In this document: one piece after another, positions 30,123 through 38,074 of the stretch
Layout of the letters: the number at the start of each line of letters is the position of its first letter
How positions within the stretch are numbered: the first letter of the stretch is position 1
IMG/VR virus record: IMGVR_UViG_3300000327_000004
Coordinates: 1 to 38,074 of that record
Origin: a virus
Direction: 5' to 3' (one strand)
DNA: 38,074 nucleotides
Translations under genes and position numbers: made by a program
The notes under the pieces: generated by a model
The model's input: only the letters and a program-made list of their open reading frames with translations
Told to the model about the DNA's origin: nothing
Databases searched by the model: none

Positions 30123-31304
30123 ATGCGCGACCACGACCACCCCGACGGGCCCGCCGCCGAGTGGGTTCCCGTCGACTCGCTGCGCCCCTGGGACCGAAAC
30201 CCGCGTGTCCACGGCGACACGGTGGACCTCGTCGCCGAGTCGATTCGCCGCTTCGGCTGGGGCGCTCCCATCCTCGCGCGCCGAGACGGCACCATCATCG
30301 CCGGGCACGCGCGCTACCAGGCCGCCCGCAAGCTCGGGCTCGACCGCGTGCCGGTGCGCCGACTCGACCTCGACGACGACGAGGCCGCCGCCCTCGCGCT
30401 CGCCGACAACAAGCTCGTCGAGCGTTCCGCCTGGGACGACGAGGGGCTCGCCGACATCCTGCGCGACCTGGACGAGCACGGCTTCGACGTCGAGTCGCTG
30501 GGGTGGAGCCCCGAGGAGCTGGAGGAGCTGCGCGCCCCCGCGCTCGACCCCGCGGGAGGCGACGAGGACGATGTGCCGGAGCCCGACGAGGGCGAGCCCG
30601 TGAGCCGCCCCGGCGAGCTGTACCAGCTCGGGCCGCACCGGCTCGTGTGCGGGGATGCGACGGAGCCCGCCGACTGGGACCGCGTGCTCGACGGCGAGAC
30701 GCCGACCCTCGTGCTCACCGACCCGCCCTACGGCGTTGAGATCGACTACGACGGATTCGATGACACCGACGAGGCGCTACGCGACCTCGCCCGCAAGTGG
30801 TTCCCCATCGCCCGCAAGCGCGCCAAGCGGATCGTGTTCACTCCTGGTATCGGGAACCTCCACCACTACCCGCCGCCGACGTGGATGCTCGGCTGGTTCT
30901 ACCGTGGGACCGCGATCACACGGTGGGGGTTCAACATGTGGCAACCCGTGCTCGTCTACGGCCCCGACCCGTACCTCGAAGCCCAGCTCGGTGGCAGGCC
31001 GGACATCATCGACTCGCGGGGAAGCAAGGACCCGATACAAGAGCCGAAGCCGGATCATCTGGCGCCCAAGCCGCTCGCGTTCTGGATCGAACTCCTGGAG
31101 CGCGTCTCCGTTGACCGCCGAGACGTGGTCGTCGACCCGTTCGGCGGCTCTGGCACGACGCTCATCGCGTGCGCGCAGACTGGGCGCGTCGCCCATCTCA
31201 TCGAGCAGAGCCCCCGCTACTGCGACGTGATCCGCCGGCGCTGGGCCCGGTGGGCCGTCGAGCACGGGGCGGACGTGGGGGACGGGATCGTCGACGGCGG
31301 CTAA
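30123..31304 (+). CDS. ParB-like / N6- or N4-type DNA methyltransferase fusion
   Basis: A 393-residue protein. Residues 12-110 are a ParB/Srx-type domain (VDSLRPWDRNPRVHGD, then GWGAPILARRDGTIIAGHAR and ALADNKLVERSAWD). The second half is a SAM-dependent methyltransferase with catalytic DPPY (200-203) placed before the SAM motif DPFGGSGTT (338-346), the beta-class order shared with CcrM and HinfI methylases. It would methylate adenine or cytosine in phage DNA, perhaps against host restriction. It opens the rightward genes just before terminase. No cognate nuclease is near. Confidence 0.85.
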   Translation: MRDHDHPDGPAAEWVPVDSLRPWDRNPRVHGDTVDLVAESIRRFGWGAPILARRDGTIIAGHARYQAARKLGLDRVPVRRLDLDDDEAAALALADNKLVERSAWDDEGLADILRDLDEHGFDVESLGWSPEELEELRAPALDPAGGDEDDVPEPDEGEPVSRPGELYQLGPHRLVCGDATEPADWDRVLDGETPTLVLTDPPYGVEIDYDGFDDTDEALRDLARKWFPIARKRAKRIVFTPGIGNLHHYPPPTWMLGWFYRGTAITRWGFNMWQPVLVYGPDPYLEAQLGGRPDIIDSRGSKDPIQEPKPDHLAPKPLAFWIELLERVSVDRRDVVVDPFGGSGTTLIACAQTGRVAHLIEQSPRYCDVIRRRWARWAVEHGADVGDGIVDGG

Positions 31305-31307
31305 GAT
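31279..31307 (+). promoter_or_regulatory. Candidate promoter of the packaging genes
   Basis: GGGACG (31,279-31,284), 17 bases and TAAGAT (31,302-31,307) overlap the end of the methyltransferase gene and lie 20 bases before the small terminase start. Confidence 0.4.
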
Positions 31308-31327
31308 GCCTGCGTAGTGGAGGCGTC

Positions 31328-31849
31328 TTGCCGACTCGCCGGCGTCGCTGCACCAAGGAGGAGCTCGAAGCCCGACTCGCCGAAGTCGAGGCGGTGCTGC
31401 GTTCCGGCGCGTGGTCGATGCAGGCCGCGCGCCAGCTGGCGAAGCGGTACGGCGTCACCTCCAAGCACGTCGAGGAGTACCGGCGCAAGGTGCTCGCGCG
31501 GTGGCGCGCCGACGTCACGGACCAGGACCGCGAGGCGCACCGGGCGCGGCTCCTCGAAGAAATCCGGGAGACTCGGCGGCGTGCGCTGGCGAACGGGGAC
31601 GCCGGCTCCCTCGCCGTCACGTCGCGCCTGCTCGACCTGGAGGCGCGGCTCCTCGGGCTGCACGAGCCCGTGCGCGTCGACGTCGCCGTCGCCGTCCAGC
31701 GCGACCCGCGCGAGCTGGCCCGCGAGGTGCTCGCGGCCGTGCCGGAGGCGTGCAAGGTTCTCGGCCTCCCCCCGCCGGAGCTCCCGGATCCCGACCGCGA
31801 CGTCATCGACGTCGAGGCCGAGGAGGTGCCGAGTGGGAGCGGCGAGTAG
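31328..31849 (+). CDS. Terminase small subunit
   Basis: A 173-residue protein. The start is a TTG placed 4 bases after GTGGAGGC; no ATG or GTG in this frame lies near. Residues 25-55 form a helix-turn-helix (SMQAARQLAKRYGVTSKHVE), then a helical oligomerisation part (RLLEEIRETRRRALANGD, SLAVTSRLLDLEARLLGLHE), as in small terminases that recognise phage DNA ends. It overlaps the large subunit gene by 17 bases. Confidence 0.75.
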   Translation: MPTRRRRCTKEELEARLAEVEAVLRSGAWSMQAARQLAKRYGVTSKHVEEYRRKVLARWRADVTDQDREAHRARLLEEIRETRRRALANGDAGSLAVTSRLLDLEARLLGLHEPVRVDVAVAVQRDPRELAREVLAAVPEACKVLGLPPPELPDPDRDVIDVEAEEVPSGSGE

Positions 31850-33332
31850 CCTCGCGGCGTTCGCCGTTGCGGCGGCGCAGCTCCGCGAGCTCGCCGAGTC
31901 GGCGCCGCTGGCCGTCGAGCGCCTCTGGCACCGCGACCCGCCACGCACGTCGCAGCGCGAGGCGGCCCGCATCGCTCTGCGCCGAGACGGCTTCGCAACG
32001 CTCGTGGTCGGGGGCAACCGGGCCGGCAAGACGCGTCTCGGCGCCGCCATCGCCGTCGCCTGCGCCCTCGGGCGGAACCACCCGATGGTGCGCGCCTGGG
32101 CGCGCTTGAACGGCCTCGACGTCTCGACGATTCCGCGCGGCCCGGGGCGAGTCTGCGTCTCGTCGTTGTCCTGGTCCGAGTCGATCCGCGTCACCCGCCC
32201 CGCCGTGTCGCGGTTGCTGCCGCCCGGCTGCCGTTGGATCGGCGGAGGCCCCGACACGCGCGGCGAGGTGCGAGTCGTCACCCCGAACGGCGGCGCCATC
32301 CTCTTCAAGTGTGAGGAGCAGTACAAGCAGGACAGGCAGGCGTTCGAGGGCGACACGTGGGACCTGCTCTGGATTGACGAGGAGCAGGCTGAGGGGCTGT
32401 ACCTCGCCGGCCTCATGCGCGTCGCGGACCGGCGCGGGCGTGTGCTGCTGACGATGACCCCGCTGAAGGGGCGAACGTGGGTGTGGAAGCGATTCATCGC
32501 CGAGCAGGAGGACGGCACCGCGTACTACCAGGTCCACGGCTTCGACAACCCCTTCGTGCCCCGCGACTTCCTCGAACGGCTGCTACGCAGCTACTCGGCG
32601 GCGGAACGTGCGGCCCGGGAACGCGGCGAGTTCACGGCGCTTGAAGGCCGCGTCTACCCCGCCTTCGAGCGCCGACTCCACGTCGTCGACCCCCGCCCGA
32701 TTCCCGCCGACTGGCCGCGCTTCATGGGCATCGACTTCGGCGCGAGGAACCCGTTCGCCGCCCTCTCGGCGGCAATCGACAACCTCGGGCGGCTGCACGT
32801 CTACCGCGAGCACTACCAGGCGCAGCGGCCGATCTCGTGGCACGCCCTCGCGATGTTGCGCGCCGAGTCGTGCCCGGCGTGCTGGCGAGACGAGGGGTTC
32901 GGGAGCGCCGAATGGTGGGACCGCTACGGCTGGGTCCGCGACGACTCGGGGCGCTGGGCGCCGTGTCGGCGCTGCCGCGGCACCGGGCGCGCGGAGCCGG
33001 AACCCGAGGTGCGCTGGGCCGACTCGGCGGGCAGGCAGGAACGCATCGAGCTCGCGGAATACGGGCTTCCGACCGCCCCGAGCATCAAGGACGTTCGCGC
33101 CGCCATCGGCCTCGTCTCTGCGCTGCTCGACCCGGAGCAACCGGGCGGACCGCACCTGCTGATTCACTCGACGTGTCGGCACCTCGTCGAGGAGCTGGAG
33201 AACTACGTCTGGGCGGACTCGCGGAGCGTGAACGACCCGCCCGAGAAGCCCAGGAAGCGCGACGACCACGCCGTCGACGCGCTGCACTACCTCGTGCTCG
33301 GGGCGCGCCGGTACGGCTACCTCGCCGAGTAG
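31833..33332 (+). CDS. terL: Terminase large subunit with a zinc-finger insertion
   Basis: A 499-residue packaging motor. The ATPase shows GGNRAGKT (residues 60-67, Walker A) and LLWIDEEQ (178-185, Walker B with catalytic Glu). The nuclease part begins FMGIDFGARN (Asp301) and ends RDDHAVDALHYL (Asp482 or neighbours), the RNase H-like metal site. Between these an extra module with C347xxC350 and C378xxC381 would bind zinc; this is not usual in terminases. A GTG behind GAGGAGG is the start. It drives DNA into the prohead through the portal encoded next. Confidence 0.9.
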   Translation: MGAASSLAAFAVAAAQLRELAESAPLAVERLWHRDPPRTSQREAARIALRRDGFATLVVGGNRAGKTRLGAAIAVACALGRNHPMVRAWARLNGLDVSTIPRGPGRVCVSSLSWSESIRVTRPAVSRLLPPGCRWIGGGPDTRGEVRVVTPNGGAILFKCEEQYKQDRQAFEGDTWDLLWIDEEQAEGLYLAGLMRVADRRGRVLLTMTPLKGRTWVWKRFIAEQEDGTAYYQVHGFDNPFVPRDFLERLLRSYSAAERAARERGEFTALEGRVYPAFERRLHVVDPRPIPADWPRFMGIDFGARNPFAALSAAIDNLGRLHVYREHYQAQRPISWHALAMLRAESCPACWRDEGFGSAEWWDRYGWVRDDSGRWAPCRRCRGTGRAEPEPEVRWADSAGRQERIELAEYGLPTAPSIKDVRAAIGLVSALLDPEQPGGPHLLIHSTCRHLVEELENYVWADSRSVNDPPEKPRKRDDHAVDALHYLVLGARRYGYLAE

Positions 33333-33361
33333 GCCGGTGGCGGCTCGGCGCCGCGACGTGC

Positions 33362-33367
33362 TAGCGT
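33362..33367 (+). promoter_or_regulatory. Candidate -10 box and leader before the portal gene
   Basis: CTAGCGT followed by GGGCGGAGGCGACGGATG closely matches the capsid gene leader (CTAGCGT, GGGAGGCGACGAATG) at 36,723-36,756. The -35 side is weak (GTGGCG at 19 bases). Confidence 0.35.
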
Positions 33368-33384
33368 TCGGGCGGAGGCGACGG

Positions 33385-35601
33385 ATGGGCGGACACGACG
33401 AGTCGACGGCGGTCGAGGTTCGGCCCTCGTGGTTCGTTCGCGCCCTCATGAGCGTCGGCCTGGTCCGCCGGGCCCCGCCCCGGGGGGGCGAGCACCGTGT
33501 CGGCGCCGACTGGGCGGCTGGAAACCCGGCCGAGCCCGGCTACGACCTCCGGCGCGCCATGTCCGCCCTCTCGGCGCATCCGTGGCTGTTCGCGGCCGTT
33601 CGCGCCGTCGCTGCGGACCTCGCCGGGCTCCCCCTGCGCGTTCTCGACGAGTCGGGGCAGGACGACGAGGGGCACCCCGTCCACGCGCTGTTCGCCGAGC
33701 CACGAGTCGGCGAGTCGGGGGAGCTGTGGCGCCTGCAGCTCGGCATCGACCTGCTCCTCGCCGGCACGAAGTACGCCCTCGTCGTGCGCGGCGCTCGGGG
33801 CGAACCTTCCTCGCTCGTCCGACTGCACCCCGCCCGCACCCGCCTCGTGCCTGCGCCCGACGGTCGGATCGCCAGCGTCGTCTACGACGCCGGCGGCGTC
33901 ATGCTTCGCTACGACCCTGCGGACGTGCTCATCTGGCGCCTCCCGAGCTGGGAAGACGACCCCAGGGGCATGTACGGAACGGGGCTCGTGCGCGTGCTGG
34001 AACGCGAGCTGCGCGCCGACATCGAGGCGGGCTGGCGCTACGAGGAGTCGGCGAGACGCGGGCGGCCGGCCGCGGTCTTCACGCCGAGTGGCGACACGCC
34101 GAGGTGGTCGCCGAAGCAGGTGTCCGAGATCCGCGCGCAGTTCGATTCGGCACTTCGGCACCACCACGGCGGCGTTCTCGTCCTCGGCGGCGAAGGCAAG
34201 CTCGACGTGCTCGGCTGGTCGCCGCGCGACATGGAGTTCGCTGCCGGACGGGCGTGGGTCCGCGACGCCGTGCTCGCCGCGGTCGGCGTTCCGCCGACTC
34301 GGGTCGGGCTTCCGACCGCCAACTATGCGACGGCCAGGCAGCAGGCGCGCATCTACTGGGAGACGTTGCGGGGCCTGGCACGTCTCATCGACTCGCAGCT
34401 CACCCGACTTGCCAATATGTTCGACCGCGGCCCCCGTCGCGTCGAGCACGACTTCCGGGGCGTCGACGCCCTCCAGGACGCGCGCACGGACAACCTGGAG
34501 CGCGTCACGGCGCACATCCTCAACGGCGTTCCCACCGACGTTGCCTACGAGGTCGAGGGGTTCGCCGACATCGCCGCGGCCCTGCGCGAGCGGCAGGGCG
34601 CCGAGTCGGCGCCGCCCCCCGGGGGGCAGGCGGGCGCGCCGGCGCCCGTTCGGCGCGACTCGGACCCGCTCGACGTGCGCACCGAGGAGGGGCGCGCCGC
34701 CCGATGGCGGGCGTGGGTGGAGCGCGAGCACGGGCCCCGCGAGCGCGAATGGGCGCGCGTGGTCGGCCGGTGGCTCCGCGACTGGGCGCGTCGCATCGGG
34801 GAGCGTCTCGCCGCCGAGCTGGAGCCCGCGGAGTCGGCGCGTGCGGCCGGCCGTGTCGTCGTGCGCCGCCTCACCGAGGAGCAGCTGCGCGCCATCATCG
34901 GCGAGGACGAGGAGGTCGCCCGCCTGCGCGCGCTCATGGGCCCGCGCTTCGAGGAGGCGGTCGTGCGGGCGTTCGAGTTGGCCGCCGAGGACCTCGGGGT
35001 TGACCTTGCCTGGGACCCGACCCTCGACCCGGCGGATAGCCTGCTCGGCGTGATGAGCCGGAACGTTGCGTCGACGACGACGACTCGCGCGGTCGAGGTC
35101 ATCCGCGAGGGGCTCCTGGACGGCGCGACGGTGGGCGAGATCCAGGACGCGCTCATGCGGGACGCAGGGTTCTCGATGACTCGCGCCGTGCGGATCGCCC
35201 GCACCGAGACGACGCGGGCGCTGAACGGGGGCACCGCGACGGCGTACCGGAAGGCGCGGGCCGAGGGCGTCCAGCTCCGGCGGATGTGGCTGAGCGCCCG
35301 AGACGAGGCGGTGCGGCCGGAACATTGGGCGCTCGATGGGCAGGTGCGCGAGGTGGACGAACCGTTCGTCGTGCCGGCGGCCCCGGGCGTCAACCCGCGA
35401 CTCGTCGGCGAGAAGGGCGATGCTCCCGGCGACTTCGGGCCCGCCGCCCTCGTCGTCAACTGCCGCTGCACGCTCGTGCCGGTGCTCGACGACTCGGCGC
35501 CGTCGGAGCCCGAGCCCCCGCCGCCCCCGCCGCCGGCGGACGAGGAGCCCATCGGAGCCCCGCCGGGCTCGTGGCTCGACGGGTACGGAGGTGAACGGTG
35601 A
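33385..35601 (+). CDS. Portal protein fused to a MuF-type head morphogenesis domain
   Basis: A 738-residue protein. Residues 1-400 are an HK97-type portal: SAHPWLFAAVRAVAADLAGL, GTKYALVVRG, the DVLIWRLPSWEDDPRGMYGT segment and GVPPTRVGLPTANYATARQQ. Residues 560-715 form a MuF/SPP1 gp7-like domain (RIARTETTRALNGGTATAYR, WLSARDEAVRPEHWALDGQ, VVNCRCTLVP). The Pro-rich tail follows. These are two separate genes in many phages. The start ATG behind GGCGGAGGCGACGG is preferred over a GTG at 33,337. Confidence 0.85.
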   Translation: MGGHDESTAVEVRPSWFVRALMSVGLVRRAPPRGGEHRVGADWAAGNPAEPGYDLRRAMSALSAHPWLFAAVRAVAADLAGLPLRVLDESGQDDEGHPVHALFAEPRVGESGELWRLQLGIDLLLAGTKYALVVRGARGEPSSLVRLHPARTRLVPAPDGRIASVVYDAGGVMLRYDPADVLIWRLPSWEDDPRGMYGTGLVRVLERELRADIEAGWRYEESARRGRPAAVFTPSGDTPRWSPKQVSEIRAQFDSALRHHHGGVLVLGGEGKLDVLGWSPRDMEFAAGRAWVRDAVLAAVGVPPTRVGLPTANYATARQQARIYWETLRGLARLIDSQLTRLANMFDRGPRRVEHDFRGVDALQDARTDNLERVTAHILNGVPTDVAYEVEGFADIAAALRERQGAESAPPPGGQAGAPAPVRRDSDPLDVRTEEGRAARWRAWVEREHGPREREWARVVGRWLRDWARRIGERLAAELEPAESARAAGRVVVRRLTEEQLRAIIGEDEEVARLRALMGPRFEEAVVRAFELAAEDLGVDLAWDPTLDPADSLLGVMSRNVASTTTTRAVEVIREGLLDGATVGEIQDALMRDAGFSMTRAVRIARTETTRALNGGTATAYRKARAEGVQLRRMWLSARDEAVRPEHWALDGQVREVDEPFVVPAAPGVNPRLVGEKGDAPGDFGPAALVVNCRCTLVPVLDDSAPSEPEPPPPPPPADEEPIGAPPGSWLDGYGGER

Positions 35602-35846
35602 CGACTCGCGAGGCCATCCGCGAGCTGGCCGAGGTGCTCGCGCTGCCGGTGCTCGTCGCGCTGGCGTTCGCCGCGCTCGTGGCGCTGCCCGCATCGTGCG
35701 GTTCGGAGGCACGGGCCGCCATCGAGTGCGAGGACGTCTACGTCGTCGCGAAGACCGACCCGACCGGAACGTGCCCGCTCGCGTGGCAGCGCATCGAGCC
35801 GGTCGAGGGGGTCTACGCCTACGTGTGCCGGTGCCCTGGGAGGTGA
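35598..35846 (+). CDS. Small membrane or secreted protein
   Basis: Eighty-two residues from a GTG overlapping the portal stop, with GGAGGTGAAC ahead. One hydrophobic helix (LALPVLVALAFAALVALPAS) is followed by Cys and a polar part with further cysteines (TCPLAW, YVCRCPGR) that could form disulfides outside the cytoplasm. It is like a lipoprotein, but Pro at the third position before Cys does not fit the lipobox. Position between portal and protease genes is unusual; superinfection exclusion is a guess. Confidence 0.6.
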   Translation: MTTREAIRELAEVLALPVLVALAFAALVALPASCGSEARAAIECEDVYVVAKTDPTGTCPLAWQRIEPVEGVYAYVCRCPGR

Positions 35847-35849
35847 ACC

Positions 35850-36700
35850 GTGGCCGAAGGCAAGGTGACTCGCGCGTTCTGCCGACTCGTCCAGACCCCC
35901 GCCCGCGCCCTGTCGGCGCGACTCCGCATGGCCGCGTCCGTTGAGGGGCCCGCCCGGGCCCTTGACCGCGTCGCATGGGGCGCCGGCCTGAAGCGCCGAG
36001 ACGTGCTCGCGCTCGCCCGGGGCGAGGCCCCGGTCGATGCCGAGGTCGCGGTCGCGCTCGCCGACTCGCTGGGTGTCGAGCTGTTCGCCCTCGCCTACCG
36101 GGCCGCGATGGAACAGCGGCAGGTTGGGGCCGGCGAGACGGTGCCATTCGTGCTCTCCACCGCCGACGAGGACCGCGCCCTTGACGTGGTGGAGCAGAGC
36201 TGGCGACTCGACGCATTCGCCCGGAACCCGGTGGCCGTCTGGGCGCACGACTACACGCTCCCCCCGGTGGGGCGCTGGGTGAACGTGCGCGTGGAGGGCG
36301 AGCCGCCCGTGCTCCGCGGGGAGTTCCAGCCGGTGCCCGCCGACTCGGCCTATGAGCTGGGCCGCGTCGTGCGCGAGCAGGTGCGGGGCGGCTTCATCCG
36401 CGCCGCCTCGGTGGGGTTCCTGCCGCACGACGTGACGCTTCGTTCCCGGCTGCCGAAGGACGACCCGGCCCACGGCGAGCACGGCTTCCTGCTCGGCGAC
36501 AACGAGCTCCTCGAGGTGTCGCTCGTGTCGGTGCCCGCGAACGCGCACGCCATCGCCGAGGCGGGGCTCGACGCGTGGCTCGCCGAGACGATGCGCGAGG
36601 AGCGCGAGAAGCGCGAGCGCGACCCTCTCCTCGCGCACGACGACCCGCGCGATTCTGCACCCCTGGGGCTGCCCTGGCTCGGAACCCGCCGAGTCGGGGG

Positions 36701-36704
<4 letters not shown>
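35850..36704 (+). CDS. Prohead protease with amino-terminal helix-turn-helix-like segment
   Basis: A 284-residue protein from a GTG behind GGGAGGTGAACC. Residues 85-245 are the HK97 prohead protease domain (family S78/U35): EQSWRLDAFARNPVAVWAHD with His133, GGFIRAASVGFLP with Ser187, and ELLEVSLVSVPANAHA. It would trim the capsid scaffold region before expansion. Residues 42-85 (GLKRRDVLALARGEAPVDAE, VALADSLGVELF) look like an XRE-type helix-turn-helix, an uncommon addition. It lies just ahead of the capsid gene, the standard order. Confidence 0.85.

Positions 36705-38074
<1,370 letters not shown>

Noticed and set aside
35598-35846. Lipoprotein call for the small membrane protein
   Set aside because: The residue three places before the Cys is Pro, which breaks the lipobox pattern.

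Overview
This window is a nearly complete genome of a tailed bacteriophage (siphovirus-type, HK97-like head) cloned in a fosmid. Phage DNA runs from base 1 to 37,888. The last 186 bases are cloning vector: a BamHI/KpnI/SacI/EcoRI polylinker, an inverted T7 promoter and the start of lacZ-alpha. The major capsid gene is split over both insert ends (amino part at 36,754-37,888, carboxy part at 2-259), so the map is a circular or concatemeric genome opened inside that gene, missing an estimated 100-150 bases. The DNA is very GC-rich (about 70% by eye). Shine-Dalgarno sites are strong and sigma-70-type promoters are visible, so the host is a high-GC bacterium. Actinobacteria or Proteobacteria are plausible, but nothing here fixes the host. 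No integrase and no tRNA gene was seen.

Rightward genes, 30.1-37.9 kb continuing at 1-15.3 kb: ParB-like/DNA methyltransferase fusion, small and large terminase, portal fused to a MuF-type head protein, small membrane protein, prohead protease, major capsid protein; then decoration protein, head-tail connectors, tail terminator, tail tube, tail assembly chaperones, tape measure, distal tail and hub proteins, fibre, amidase endolysin and a candidate holin.

The most notable part follows the lysis genes. At 11,908-15,293 lies a four-gene cassette that reads as a type IV-B-like CRISPR-Cas effector module: csf1-like zinc-binding protein, csf2 (Cas7-like), csf3 (Cas5-like) and a CysH/PAPS-reductase-like PP-loop protein. 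It has its own promoter. No CRISPR array, cas6, cas1 or cas2 is visible. A structured non-coding stretch and a 14-bp terminator hairpin follow it.

Leftward genes, 29.4 down to 15.45 kb: DUF927-type ATPase, SF2 helicase, AEP-like primase, sigma-factor-like protein, YqaJ/lambda-type exonuclease, RecT-type annealing protein, RuvC-like resolvase, two XRE regulators, many small zinc-ribbon or unknown proteins, and a broken cytosine methyltransferase fragment. Blocks of these genes are headed by a family of similar promoters (TTGTRC, 16-17 bases, TACTAC-like). The divergent 720-base region at 29.4-30.1 kb carries GTAACC/GGTTAC iterons, simple repeats and what looks like a queE relic; it is the best candidate for an origin or master control region.
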